Origin: Pseudoalteromonas rubra
GTDB taxonomy: Bacteria > Pseudomonadota > Gammaproteobacteria > Enterobacterales > Alteromonadaceae
DNA length: 64,000 nucleotides
Assembly (NCBI RefSeq): GCF_000238295.3
Contig: NZ_AHCD03000020.1
Coordinates: 124,001-188,000 of the forward strand
Reading direction: 5' to 3'
Shown here: piece after piece, positions 44,122-53,304 of the stretch
Layout: every line of letters starts with the position of its first letter
Position numbering within the stretch: the first letter of the stretch is position 1
Made by a program: the position numbers and the translations under genes
The notes under the pieces: generated by a model
The model's input: the letters and a program-made list of their open reading frames with translations, nothing else
What the model was told of the DNA's origin: nothing
The model's database searches: none

Positions 44122-45210
44122 TCAGCATGCTCCCGGGCGTTTATCTATGGGGATGTAGCGCCAGGTCGGGGCTGCGTGATGACCGCTGCCATCAGGCAGT
44201 GGCACGCGCATCATATTCTGGGCTTTTTCTTTGAGTCCAAACATAGTGCCTACCGCAGCAACCAATATGTCAGGCTGGCCATTGAAGGCAAGGTGAAGTT
44301 GATCCAGTAGCAGGCTCAGGGTCAGGTTAAATTCCGTATCTAGTCGTGCGATGGCCTCGAAGGGTTGATAGTTTTCTGTCTGAGGGTTTTTCAGAATCGG
44401 ATAAACCTGCCGATAATCAATGGGAATAGCGGGGCCAGTTGGTCCCGAGTCGGGCGTATTTCCTTGTACATAGCGATAACCCAGCAGTAATTCATTGAAG
44501 CGATAATAGTGAGACAGCTCACGGGGTTGCATGAAGAGCTGATGGTCGCCGCTGTCTATGCCTGTGGTTTCCCCAAGCGGGAAAGGTTGCTCTGGGTTCC
44601 AGTGCTTTTCTGGTATGCCTTCACCCTGGGCAACAATGGCATTGAGTGCAAAATTGGCCGAGTCCAGATCGGTGATTGGCGTGATCTCTCCGCCGCCGCC
44701 ATAGTAATACTTATGCGCGATTTGCTTGTCATGGCAATCAGCAGGGAACAGTGCTGGGCCATAGCGGTTATGCAGAGTTTCTAAGCCGTTTTCAATGCCG
44801 ACATAAAATTCGCCTATGGTGATATCCCCCGCTTTTGCCAGATCGGCGGGCATTTCAATTTTGAGGAAGTTTCGCAGTGCCGCCGGGCTGAACTTTTGCA
44901 GGTCTGCTTCAAACCAGGTCTCACCGTCAGGCAGTCTCGTCGGAAAGGTGGGCAGAAACTCCGGACTGTTAATGGCCGGACTACCTCCGGTGGCGATCAA
45001 CAGGTTTGCGGCATTGGTCAGGTGGAACATTTCCTCCATGACGACAGAGCGGATCACGGTATAAGCGCACTGGTTGGTGCCTTCCTTTATGGAGTATAAG
45101 GCGCTGAGGTAGACTGGTAATGTGGAGAACTCCAGTTCAATGGCCAGTTGCAGATCATGATGCAGCTGTTCGAGCGTTTCTATTGGGCGTTTTTGCAGTT
45201 TGTGATACAT
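44122..45210 (-). CDS. Ferritin-like diiron protein of the RebD/VioB (iminophenylpyruvate dimer synthase) type
   Basis: A 362-residue protein whose N-terminal 220 residues fit the ferritin-like domain found in RebD and VioB. The helix LAIELEFSTLPVYLSALYSI carries Glu25/Glu27. The helix VVMEEMFHLTNAANLL carries Glu59/Glu60 and His63, the E-x-x-H pattern of diiron sites. The rest has FYVGIENGLETLHN and YYYGGGGEITPITDLDSA. RebD and VioB couple two aromatic imines, but stand-alone proteins with this domain have no settled role. It lies between a GMC oxidoreductase (13 bp upstream) and a phosphoesterase, which suggests an oxidative small-molecule pathway. Confidence 0.78.
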   Translation of the reverse strand: MYHKLQKRPIETLEQLHHDLQLAIELEFSTLPVYLSALYSIKEGTNQCAYTVIRSVVMEEMFHLTNAANLLIATGGSPAINSPEFLPTFPTRLPDGETWFEADLQKFSPAALRNFLKIEMPADLAKAGDITIGEFYVGIENGLETLHNRYGPALFPADCHDKQIAHKYYYGGGGEITPITDLDSANFALNAIVAQGEGIPEKHWNPEQPFPLGETTGIDSGDHQLFMQPRELSHYYRFNELLLGYRYVQGNTPDSGPTGPAIPIDYRQVYPILKNPQTENYQPFEAIARLDTEFNLTLSLLLDQLHLAFNGQPDILVAAVGTMFGLKEKAQNMMRVPLPDGSGHHAAPTWRYIPIDKRPGAC

Positions 45211-45223
45211 GGCTGGTCCCTCA

Positions 45224-47059
45224 TTAATACTGGTCGAGTGCGTTTAACACATTGTCAGCAGCCCAGAAGGTCAGCGCTGCCATAGTTAACGTTGGGTTGC
45301 TGGTCGCAATGGTGGGCATATTGCCGCAGCCAACCAGGTAGAGGTTGGGGTGATCCCAGCTGCGCTGGTCGCGATTAACCACTGAGTCTTTCGGGTTATC
45401 GCCCATCAGGTGTGTGCCAACGAGATGTCCGGCACCATTGTAGACATAGCCCTTGCCCTGATATTGCACATAACCCGGATCGCTGCTTTTGTACTGGGTG
45501 AAGGGTTCCACACCGAGCCGCTGGAAAATGGCATCCGACACTTCTTTGGCCTGTGCCATCCCGGCGCGGGTGTAGTCTGTCACTTTGTAATGGATCACGG
45601 GTCGGTAGTTGCCCAGCTGATCCCGGTATTGATCGTCTATGGTGACACGGTTATTGGGATCCGGTAACTGCTCGACCAAAAAGCCAAAGCGGAACATGCG
45701 CGGGTATTCTTCTGCGATTTTGTGACGTAGCGCCGGGCCAAACAATCCTTGCTTGTCGATCAGATCAGGCACTGTGGCAATGGGCGCGCCTTCCGGCCAG
45801 CTCCAGCCCCAGTTGCCTATCTCAATACGAAATGCGGCTTGATCGGCACGAAATGCGCCACCGCGCAGCGATGGGATCCCGGACGTTGAGCCAGGTCCCC
45901 GGAATGCGCCAATTTTGCACGGCATCAGACCCCAGGTCAGCATAGTCGGATGGTCCATCAGGTTGCGGCCGACCTGATCACTGGAGTTAGCGACATTGGA
46001 GGCCAACAGGAGCTTGGCATTTTCGACGGCATGGGCAGCGAGGACCACGATTTTGCCTGTCACGGCTTTATCTTCGAAAGCCGCAGAATCTGTAGAGTGG
46101 TAGCGCTTGTAGTGCACTTTGGAGATGTTCTGGGTGTTGTCATCTACGGCCAGGTGATAGGCCACTGCTTGTGTTTCTATGGTCACATTGCCGGTCTGTT
46201 TGGCCTGTTCCAGCGTTTTCAAGGCAGAATACTTAGCCTGAATAGGACAAATGGGCACACAGTTTGAGTTACCTGCGCAGCGCTGGCCAAGGTCAGGATT
46301 ACCGACAGCCCCCACCGGGCGATAATCACCGCGTGGCATGCCGTTGCGCCCTTGTGGTGTGGCGACCACATCAATGGGGTAGGTTTGATTCTCAATGTTA
46401 ACCTGCATACCCTGCAGTCCTTTGGCAAGGTACTGGTCGAGAAAACTCTGTGGTATTTGCTCCATCGGGTAATTGTAATTTTCTTCAAATGGTAACTGCA
46501 CACTGGGATTGTCAATTTGATGATAGTTTTGCACGTCGGCATTTGCCGAGACCCCGATATGCTGCTCTGCTATTTCGTACCAGGGTTGTAATTCCTGATA
46601 GCTGATTGGCCAATCCCGGCCGCGACCGAACCGGCTTTGTAGTTCAAAGTCTTCAGGCAGCATACGCAAACAGGTACCAAGCCAGTGCAAAGTTGTACCA
46701 CCTTCGCTGCGGGTATAGGTGCTGGCAAAGGGATCCGGGCCATATTGGACAAAATACCCATGGTCGCTAACGGGTTTATCGAGCGGTGGCTTCTGAATAT
46801 CTGTCACTAAGGGTTGAGGGGCATTGGGATTATTGGGGTAGGGGGCATTGGGGATCTTGGCCATGGCAGTAAAAAAGCGTTCCATGTAGGATTCATAACC
46901 CTGCTCTTTACCCTGATCGAAGAAACGTCCGTCAGTGCCTGTACCGGCTTCCAGGATCAACACGTGTTTGCCTTGTTCACCCAGCTGTTTAGCCATAATG
47001 GCACCTGCAATACCGGCACCGACGATGACGACGTCGTAGTCGTTATGATGATGTGTCAT
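45224..47059 (-). CDS. GMC-type FAD-dependent oxidoreductase
   Basis: A 611-residue protein. The FAD-binding start is YDVVIVGAGIAGAIMAKQLGEQGKHVLILEAG. The mid-region contains GGTTLHWLGTCLRMLPEDF and a Cys-rich patch CAGNSNCVPICPIQAKYS, as in large subunits of gluconate/sorbitol-type dehydrogenases. The C-terminal catalytic region is AGHLVGTHLMGDNPKDSVV and NLYLVGCGNMPTIATSNPTLT, with the conserved His and Asn positions. It oxidises an alcohol or sugar and probably passes electrons on. The small gene just upstream encodes the matching small subunit. Confidence 0.88.
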   Translation of the reverse strand: MTHHHNDYDVVIVGAGIAGAIMAKQLGEQGKHVLILEAGTGTDGRFFDQGKEQGYESYMERFFTAMAKIPNAPYPNNPNAPQPLVTDIQKPPLDKPVSDHGYFVQYGPDPFASTYTRSEGGTTLHWLGTCLRMLPEDFELQSRFGRGRDWPISYQELQPWYEIAEQHIGVSANADVQNYHQIDNPSVQLPFEENYNYPMEQIPQSFLDQYLAKGLQGMQVNIENQTYPIDVVATPQGRNGMPRGDYRPVGAVGNPDLGQRCAGNSNCVPICPIQAKYSALKTLEQAKQTGNVTIETQAVAYHLAVDDNTQNISKVHYKRYHSTDSAAFEDKAVTGKIVVLAAHAVENAKLLLASNVANSSDQVGRNLMDHPTMLTWGLMPCKIGAFRGPGSTSGIPSLRGGAFRADQAAFRIEIGNWGWSWPEGAPIATVPDLIDKQGLFGPALRHKIAEEYPRMFRFGFLVEQLPDPNNRVTIDDQYRDQLGNYRPVIHYKVTDYTRAGMAQAKEVSDAIFQRLGVEPFTQYKSSDPGYVQYQGKGYVYNGAGHLVGTHLMGDNPKDSVVNRDQRSWDHPNLYLVGCGNMPTIATSNPTLTMAALTFWAADNVLNALDQY

Positions 47060-47069
47060 GTTTGGCTCC

Positions 47070-47558
47070 TTAATCTAGGTTATGTGTTTTTGCTGAGTGC
47101 CCGGGGAAGGCCCAGGTACCATATCCAGGCTGCTTAGCACCCATAGGGTGACTGCCCAGCGCATTCCAGACCAGGCCCTGAATATAGGCGTTGCTCGAGA
47201 TCACATAGTCTTCAACGGGTTGCTTATCGGCGCTGAAATCATCAACCCCATAGAGGGCATTCCAGTCAGCTGGCAACTGATACCAGATGGAGAGGTACCA
47301 CATTTTGATGATGTTTCTGGCGACGGGCCCGAGTTTGGCGCTATTCCAGATCTGGTCGTAAAAGCGCGCCTGACTGGCATCATTGTCGAGTGCACCAATC
47401 AGCTCTGCCTGAGCGTAAAGTGCCTCAATTACGTCCTGGCGGACCCATTTACTGAGTGTCTGACAGTAAACAGAGCCGACGCCCGTGCCTTGTAACTCGA
47501 CTTCCTGGTAGCCAGTTAGTGCGGCACTGAGGCGATAAAAGTCGCTCAGTCTGTACAT
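47070..47558 (-). CDS. Sorbitol-dehydrogenase-like small subunit
   Basis: A 162-residue protein from ATG 47558, which has AGGGGC ten bases upstream; a GTG at 47603 would add 15 residues but has no ribosome site. It fits the small-subunit family of membrane-bound FAD sorbitol/fructose-type dehydrogenases (FYRLSAALTGYQEVELQGTG, then IIKMWYLSIWYQLPADW and the end SNAYIQGLVWNALGSHPMGAK). Usual members carry a Tat signal for exporting the complex; this one has none that I can see, so the enzyme may stay in the cytosol. It is first in the cluster, 10 bp before the GMC gene. Confidence 0.75.
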   Translation of the reverse strand: MYRLSDFYRLSAALTGYQEVELQGTGVGSVYCQTLSKWVRQDVIEALYAQAELIGALDNDASQARFYDQIWNSAKLGPVARNIIKMWYLSIWYQLPADWNALYGVDDFSADKQPVEDYVISSNAYIQGLVWNALGSHPMGAKQPGYGTWAFPGHSAKTHNLD

Positions 47559-47603
47559 AAGTTTGCCCCTGATAGTGTAATGAGAAAAATCTGCGAGCGG
47601 CAC

Positions 47604-47971
47604 GCATCAGAGGAAGGAAACAAACATAACTGGCAGCCATATGCCAGCCGAGACGAACACGGCTAAACACATAGCAGATGCTAGCTGGATTGTGATGATA
47701 AGAGAGTAGCTTACACATCTTTTGCCCCTTCCTTGTCAGTAGACCGATACTGCGGCGTCCTGTGCTGACAGTCGATGGCCCCGAACGGCCCAAGGTGCAT
47801 CCATGGCGGACAACACCGCGCAATGAACACACCTTTCACGGATGGCGACCTGCTGCGCTTGACGGGGCGCATACTGACAGGCCGTTACCGATCTTGTGTT
47901 ACATCTGTTCAGGTATAGTGGGTGGTTGAGTTTTGTGCAAATTACACCTTATTACACGGGCAATGATTGGC
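47604..47971. other. 368-bp gap before the GMC cluster
   Basis: Between argE and the small-subunit gene, both leftward. I see no gene. A minus-strand candidate promoter lies at 47912-47940, and CTGGCA-GCCATA-TGCCAG (47630-47647), a perfect 6-bp inverted repeat, lies closer to the first gene as a possible regulator site. Confidence 0.45.
47912..47940 (-). promoter_or_regulatory. Candidate promoter of the GMC cluster
   Basis: On the minus strand: TTGCAC, 17-bp spacer, TATACC. It would give a leader of about 340 bases before the small-subunit start, so another, closer promoter is possible. Confidence 0.35.
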
Positions 47972-49135
47972 TTAGCTAAAGCACTGTTGGCGGATTAACT
48001 CCGTCAGAATTTGCTGACTGGGTTTGATTTTTTCCATCGCGAGATATTCATCTGGCTGATGTGCCTGAGCAATGGAGCCTGGTCCCATGACAATGGTCTC
48101 GCATCCAAGCTGCTGTAAAAAGGGTGCTTCTGTACAATAATTCACGGCAACGGCCTGCTGACCTGAAATTTTTTCAGCCAGTTTCACCAGTGCACAATCC
48201 CGGGTGCCATGAAACGCGGGAATGGGATCGTGCAGATCTATGACAGATACGCTGTTTGGATAGCGTTCATTGATGGGCGCAACAGCCCGCATTAACAAGG
48301 CCTGTAGCTCGGTAATGCTGAGTCCGGGCAGTGGCCGCAGGTCGATATGTAACTCGCAACAGCCGCAAATTCGGTTGGCATTGTCACCCCCATGAATATG
48401 ACCTAAATTCAAGGTCGGGTAGGGAATGACGAAATCAGAGAGTGAATATTTATTCTTTAAATCTTCTTTTAGCTGTAACAGATTGGTAATCACTTGCTGC
48501 ATGACTTCAATGGCATTGAGACCCCGGTCCGGATCGGAGCTATGACCAGAGCGGCCAGTGATCCGAATGGCCGAAGACATGTGTCCTTTGTGCGTATAAA
48601 CCGGCACCATATCGGTTGGTTCACCGATAATACAGCGTGCCGGTTTGAGGTTCGTGTGGCGCGCAACTTCTTGTGCACCTGCCATGGTGATCTCTTCATC
48701 GGCGGTGGCCAGGAGCATCACCGGGGCACTTTGCTGTGCTTCTTGCAGCTCCTCCAGTGCTTTCAACACAAAAGCAAAAAAGCCTTTCATATCAATGCTG
48801 CCTAAGCCATACAAGCGGTTGTCTTTTTCACTGAGCTGGAAAGGGTCAAAATTCCAGCGACTGTCGTCAAAGGGCACCGTATCTGTGTGTCCGGCCAGCA
48901 TCAGGCCCCCTGCTTGCTCTGCCATACCAGACGGGCACTTGCGGGCGAGCAGATTGAATTTACCCGGTGCGCTGTGTAGCTCTGTGATTTCGGTGCTAAA
49001 GCCCAGCTGTTCACACCAATGTGCTAGCAGCTCAATGACTGCGCGGTTACTTTGATTAAGGCTGGGATCGAGCGCACTGACAGAGGGGCGAGCGATGAGC
49101 TCGCTGTACATGGTTTTAAAGTCGGGAAGTGGCAT
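47972..49135 (-). CDS. argE: Acetylornithine deacetylase
   Basis: A 387-residue M20-family enzyme with the metal sites MLAGHTDTVPFDDSRWNFDP, then GLGSIDMKGFFAFVL and LLATADEEITMAG. The dimerisation-domain His and basic loop lie in GRSGHSSDPDRGLNA, and the last metal His is in GPGSIAQAHQPDEYL. It hydrolyses N-acetylornithine to ornithine. The gene is divergent from argC across a 173-bp region with two ARG-box-like sequences, so the whole arginine locus is probably under ArgR. Confidence 0.95.
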   Translation of the reverse strand: MPLPDFKTMYSELIARPSVSALDPSLNQSNRAVIELLAHWCEQLGFSTEITELHSAPGKFNLLARKCPSGMAEQAGGLMLAGHTDTVPFDDSRWNFDPFQLSEKDNRLYGLGSIDMKGFFAFVLKALEELQEAQQSAPVMLLATADEEITMAGAQEVARHTNLKPARCIIGEPTDMVPVYTHKGHMSSAIRITGRSGHSSDPDRGLNAIEVMQQVITNLLQLKEDLKNKYSLSDFVIPYPTLNLGHIHGGDNANRICGCCELHIDLRPLPGLSITELQALLMRAVAPINERYPNSVSVIDLHDPIPAFHGTRDCALVKLAEKISGQQAVAVNYCTEAPFLQQLGCETIVMGPGSIAQAHQPDEYLAMEKIKPSQQILTELIRQQCFS

Positions 49136-49146
49136 TTATTTATCCT

Positions 49147-49160
49147 AAAATATTTATTCA
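49147..49160. promoter_or_regulatory. Possible ARG box near argE
   Basis: AAAATATTTATTCA matches the pattern T-n-AAT-wwww-ATT-n-A except for its first base. It lies 11 bp from the argE start codon. Confidence 0.45.
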
Positions 49161-49194
49161 AACCTGTTGCATAAAAATCTATATGTATGTAAGG

Positions 49195-49208
49195 TGAATA
49201 TCAATTCA
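49195..49208. promoter_or_regulatory. Predicted ARG box (ArgR operator) before argC
   Basis: TGAATATCAATTCA fits the palindromic ArgR half-operator TGAAT-wwww-ATTCA with a single C in the A/T centre. It sits about 100 bp before argC. ArgR normally needs two boxes 3 bp apart, and the partner is not clear. Confidence 0.65.
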
Positions 49209-49308
49209 TTTTTTTAGCATAAATATAGAGGGTGCAACAATGCGACGATAACATCATCAATAGCAGATTTATATGGTCTTTGTGTTTACTAATTTATAAG
49301 AGTTATCG

Positions 49309-50319
49309 ATGTTTAACGTAGCAATTGTTGGCGCCAGCGGATATAGCGGCGCAGAGTTGGCCAGTTTGGTGGCCCGTCATCCGGGTTTGCACCTCAGCGG
49401 CTGTTATGTGTCCGCACAGAGTTTAGATAAAGGGAAGTATCTGAGTGAGTTATACCCTGAGCACACAGGTTTACTTGATGTCTCCCTGCTCCCTTTGACG
49501 GATGAGACGTTTGCAGACATAGCCGACAGTGATGTCGACTATGTCTGCCTTTGTACCGATCACAAGGTAAGCGTTGAGCTTGCCCAGACTTTTCTTGCCA
49601 TGGGTAAAAAGGTCTTCGACCTGTCCGGGGCTTACCGACTCAAAAATAGCGCAGACTACGAACAATATTATGGCTTTAGCCATCCGTATTCGCAGTGGCT
49701 GGACAAAGCACAGTATGGCCTGGTGGAATGGTACGGCGACGCAGTGAGTGAGGCACAGCTGGTGGCGGTGCCTGGTTGTTATCCTACCGCTGCATTAAAT
49801 GCGCTGAAACCTCTTAAACAGGCCGATTTACTGAGCGATGACACCATTATTATTAATGCGGTCTCAGGCGTCACGGGTGCCGGGCGTAAAGCCAGCCTCA
49901 CAACGCATTTTTGTGAAGTTTCTCTGGCGCCTTATGGGTTGTTCAATCACAGACATACGCCTGAAATTGAGCGCTATCTTGCGCATCCCGTGTTGTTTAC
50001 ACCACACCTGGGAAATTTCCCCCGTGGGATCCTCGAAACCATTTATGTCTCGCTCAAGCCGGGTGTATCTGACCATCAGGTGGCTCAGGCTTATCAGGTG
50101 CTGGCAGATGAGCCGCTGATCCGGCTTAAAGGTGCTGCCCTGCCTTCTATCAAAGGCGTGGCCAACCGGGCTTTTGTTGATATTGGCTGGCAGCAACAGG
50201 GCCAACAACTGATTGTCACAGTGGCCATTGATAATTTATTGAAAGGTGCGGCAGGACAGGCGCTGCAATGTATGAATCTGGCCAGTCAGTATCCGCATGA
50301 ACAAGGGTTGATGGGGTAA
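49309..50319 (+). CDS. argC: N-acetyl-gamma-glutamyl-phosphate reductase
   Basis: A 336-residue protein. It begins with the NADP-binding FNVAIVGASGYSGAELASLVARHP. The active-site Cys is in AVPGCYPTAALNAL. VSGVTGAGRKAS, FNHRHTPEIERYL and HLGNFPRGILETIYV are typical of the catalytic domain. It reduces N-acetylglutamyl phosphate to the semialdehyde, the third step of arginine synthesis. It opens the rightward operon; argB starts 3 bp after its stop. Confidence 0.97.
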   Translation: MFNVAIVGASGYSGAELASLVARHPGLHLSGCYVSAQSLDKGKYLSELYPEHTGLLDVSLLPLTDETFADIADSDVDYVCLCTDHKVSVELAQTFLAMGKKVFDLSGAYRLKNSADYEQYYGFSHPYSQWLDKAQYGLVEWYGDAVSEAQLVAVPGCYPTAALNALKPLKQADLLSDDTIIINAVSGVTGAGRKASLTTHFCEVSLAPYGLFNHRHTPEIERYLAHPVLFTPHLGNFPRGILETIYVSLKPGVSDHQVAQAYQVLADEPLIRLKGAALPSIKGVANRAFVDIGWQQQGQQLIVTVAIDNLLKGAAGQALQCMNLASQYPHEQGLMG

Positions 50320-50322
50320 TTC

Positions 50323-51105
50323 ATGACAGATAAAAGAACCTGGGTGATCAAACTCGGTGGTGCCGTGCTGAATTCCGAGCACGCCGCGCATGATTTATTT
50401 ATCGCGCTGAAATCACTGGCTCAGCAAGGTGGCACAGATAACTTTGTAGTGGTTCATGGTGGTGGAGCATTAGTCGACAGCTGGCTCAGCGATGCCGGGT
50501 TTGCGACCGCTAAACATCAGGGGTTGCGGATCAGCCCCAAAGCGCAGATGCCATACATAGTCGGTGCACTTGCTGGGTGCGCAAACAAACAGTTGATGGC
50601 CCAGGCAATCACAGCGGGCCTGATGCCGGTTGGGATCAGTTTATACGAAGCCGGCCTGCTGACTACACAGAAACTCAAGGCGTTGGGGCAGGTTGGCACC
50701 TGTGAAGCAGCGCACGAAAGCCTGATCCCTGAGCTGCTGGCTGGCGGTAGAATTCCCTTAGTCAGTTCGATTGGCATTGGCGCAGACGGTGCGCTGTTTA
50801 ATGTCAATGCGGATGAAGCAGCCGCAGCACTGGCACATCAGCTCGGTGGTGAGCTGATATTTATGACGGATGTTGAAGCTGTGCTGGACGGCGCAGGTCA
50901 GCCATTAGCGCAACTTAACAGTGACCAGATAGAACAACTGATAGCACAGAAGGTGATTGTGGGCGGGATGGAGGTCAAAGTTAAGACCAGTCTTCACGCT
51001 GCCCGACATTTACGACGTGGGGTGTATATCTCAAGCTGGCAGAAGCCAGATAACCTGCTTGCCCTGATTGAGGGGCAGCACGTCGGAACCCATATTCTAC
51101 CTTAG
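50323..51105 (+). CDS. argB: Acetylglutamate kinase
   Basis: A 260-residue amino-acid kinase with the nucleotide and phosphate site VIKLGGAVLN, the glycine loop VVVHGGGALVDSWL, and VNADEAAAALAHQLGG with FMTDVEAVLD. The short length and lack of an N-terminal helix match the E. coli-type enzyme that is not feedback-inhibited through hexamer formation. The start follows argC by 3 bp and argF begins 8 bp later. Confidence 0.96.
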   Translation: MTDKRTWVIKLGGAVLNSEHAAHDLFIALKSLAQQGGTDNFVVVHGGGALVDSWLSDAGFATAKHQGLRISPKAQMPYIVGALAGCANKQLMAQAITAGLMPVGISLYEAGLLTTQKLKALGQVGTCEAAHESLIPELLAGGRIPLVSSIGIGADGALFNVNADEAAAALAHQLGGELIFMTDVEAVLDGAGQPLAQLNSDQIEQLIAQKVIVGGMEVKVKTSLHAARHLRRGVYISSWQKPDNLLALIEGQHVGTHILP

Positions 51106-51113
51106 GAAACCTT

Positions 51114-52034
51114 ATGTCGAGTCACTTTATTACTGGTCTGGAGTTGGATAAAAGCCAGATCCTAAAACTGCTTGCGCTTGCAAGTGACATCAAACAACAG
51201 CCGCAGGAATTTGCCCACGCACTGGCGGGTAAATCCGTGGTCACTTTATTTGAAAAGCCCAGCCTCAGAACCCGTTTGTCATTTGATATTGGGATCAACA
51301 AACTCGGAGGACACGCCGTTTATCTCGATCAGCAAAACGGTGCCATGGGCAGCCGTGAGTCTGTGCAGGATTTTGCATTGAATATCGCCACCTGGGCAGA
51401 TGCACTGGTCGCTCGTGTTTCGTCTCACCACACTTTAGAGGTGCTGGCTGAATACTCTGATATCCCGGTGGTGAACAGTCTCTGTGATTTGTATCACCCT
51501 TGCCAGGCTCTGGCTGACTTTTTGACGTTACAGGAGGTGTTTGGCGATGTCAGCCAGATCAAGCTGGCCTACTTGGGTGAAGGCAATAATGTTTGCCAGT
51601 CATTATTATTGCTGGCCGCGACTCTGGGGGCCGATTTTGTTGCGGTTTGTCCCAAAGGACATTCTCCTGATGCCCAGATTGTTAAGCAGGCAGAGCAAAT
51701 TGCGGCGGTAAACGGGGCATCGGTGCTGATCAGCGATCGTATCGAAGCAGCGGCAGGTGCCAATGTGTTGTACACAGATACCTGGGTGTCTATGGGGAGT
51801 GATACCTCACTGGAACAGGCGAAAGCGACCTTTATGCCGTATCAGCTCAATCAAACATTACTCGAACAGACCGGGGCCAGCACGGTACTGCATTGTCAGC
51901 CTGCTCACCGTGGCTATGAGATCACGTCAGAGGTGATGGACGGGCCTAAAGCACGGATCCTGCAACAGGCAGAAAACCGTATGCACGCACAAAATGCCCT
52001 GTTACTCGCGCTCATGAACAAACAGATCGTCTGA
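51114..52034 (+). CDS. argF: Ornithine carbamoyltransferase
   Basis: A 306-residue protein. The carbamoyl-phosphate site is FEKPSLRTRLSFDIG (family motif S-x-R-T-R), with the HPCQALADFLTLQEVFG loop in the middle. Near the C terminus HCQPAHRGYEITSEVMDG replaces the more usual HCLPAHRG. It makes citrulline from ornithine and carbamoyl phosphate. The Leu-to-Gln change in HCLP lies next to the catalytic Cys and is worth noting, though HCQPAHRG is seen in this group of gammaproteobacteria. Confidence 0.93.
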   Translation: MSSHFITGLELDKSQILKLLALASDIKQQPQEFAHALAGKSVVTLFEKPSLRTRLSFDIGINKLGGHAVYLDQQNGAMGSRESVQDFALNIATWADALVARVSSHHTLEVLAEYSDIPVVNSLCDLYHPCQALADFLTLQEVFGDVSQIKLAYLGEGNNVCQSLLLLAATLGADFVAVCPKGHSPDAQIVKQAEQIAAVNGASVLISDRIEAAAGANVLYTDTWVSMGSDTSLEQAKATFMPYQLNQTLLEQTGASTVLHCQPAHRGYEITSEVMDGPKARILQQAENRMHAQNALLLALMNKQIV

Positions 52035-52065
52035 GCCAATCGATTTAAGTATTAAGGTAAATATT

Positions 52066-53280
52066 ATGAAAAACATTAAAAAAGTAGTGCTGGCTTATTC
52101 CGGTGGTCTGGATACTTCAGCGATTGTGCCTTGGTTGAAAGAAAACTATGGCTGTGAAGTAGTCGCGTTTGTGGCCGATGTGGGCCAGGGGGATGAGGAG
52201 CTTCAGGGCGTTGAAGAGAAAGCGCTGGCATCAGGCGCCAGCGAATGTCACATCGTTGATCTGAAAGCTGAACTGGTCAGCGAGTATATTTATCCTACTT
52301 TGCAAAGTGGTGCGGTGTACGAAGGCACCTATTTGCTGGGTACTTCTATGGCTCGTCCTATTATTGCTAAGGCACAGGTAGAGATTGCCCGCAAAGTGGG
52401 CGCGGATGCGCTGTCTCACGGCTGCACGGGCAAGGGCAATGATCAGGTGCGGTTTGAATCCTGTTTTGCTGCATTGGCACCGGATCTGGCAGTGATCGCG
52501 CCTTGGCGTGAGTGGTCTTTGTCTAGCCGTGAGTCTTTGCTGGATTATCTGGCTGAACGCAACATACCGTGCGCTGCTTCTGCAACTAAGATTTATAGCC
52601 GTGATGCCAATGCCTGGCATATTTCTCATGAGGGCGGCGAACTGGAAGATCCCTGGAATCAACCGAGCGATCAGGTCTGGACCTGGACGGCCTCGCCTGA
52701 GCAGGCCCCTAATGAAGCTGAGCTGGTGAGTGTGCAAATCGAGTCTGGGCAGGTGGTGGCGGTCAATGGTCAAGCCCTTACTCCCTATCACTGTTTGCTC
52801 ACGCTCAATGAAATTGCCGCTAAACATGGCGTAGGGCGAATTGATATTGTCGAAAACCGCCTGGTGGGCATGAAGTCACGTGGTTGTTATGAAACGCCCG
52901 GAGGCACTGTGATGGTGGCTGCATTACAGGCCATTGATGAGCTGGTGTTGGACAAAGCGAGCCGAAAATGGAAAGAAACGGTCGCCAATGAGTTTGCTCA
53001 TCTGGTGTATGACGGTCGCTGGTTTACGCCATTGAAAGATTCTTTGCTGGCTGCGGCGCAGTCTCTGGCTCAGGTCGCAACGGGTGAAGTAGTACTGAAA
53101 CTCTACAAAGGGCAGGTCAGTGCAGTGCAAAAACGTTCTGTGAACAGCTTATACAGTGAGGACTTTGCGACCTTTGGAGAAGATGATGTTTATGATCAGT
53201 CTCATGCCGAAGGCTTTATTCGCCTGTTCTCTTTGTCCAGCCGTATTGCGGCACTGAACAAACACAAGTCGGTCAAGTAA
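52066..53280 (+). CDS. argG: Argininosuccinate synthase
   Basis: A 404-residue protein of the common bacterial type. The PP-loop is VVLAYSGGLDTSAIVPWLK at the N terminus, followed by the citrulline and aspartate-binding regions AHGCTGKGNDQ-like (HGCTGKGNDQVRFE) and SRGCYETPGGTVM. It condenses citrulline with aspartate using ATP. A clear AAGGTAAA site precedes the start, 31 bp after argF. Confidence 0.97.
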   Translation: MKNIKKVVLAYSGGLDTSAIVPWLKENYGCEVVAFVADVGQGDEELQGVEEKALASGASECHIVDLKAELVSEYIYPTLQSGAVYEGTYLLGTSMARPIIAKAQVEIARKVGADALSHGCTGKGNDQVRFESCFAALAPDLAVIAPWREWSLSSRESLLDYLAERNIPCAASATKIYSRDANAWHISHEGGELEDPWNQPSDQVWTWTASPEQAPNEAELVSVQIESGQVVAVNGQALTPYHCLLTLNEIAAKHGVGRIDIVENRLVGMKSRGCYETPGGTVMVAALQAIDELVLDKASRKWKETVANEFAHLVYDGRWFTPLKDSLLAAAQSLAQVATGEVVLKLYKGQVSAVQKRSVNSLYSEDFATFGEDDVYDQSHAEGFIRLFSLSSRIAALNKHKSVK

Positions 53281-53304
53281 AGGTAATCAGAGGAGTAAAG
53301 TAAC

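Noticed and set aside
47449..47832. 127-codon minus-strand frame upstream of the dehydrogenase small subunit
   Set aside because: It overlaps the supported small-subunit gene in another frame and is not like any protein I know; a short ORF near 47718 with AAGGGG in front is possible but unsupported.
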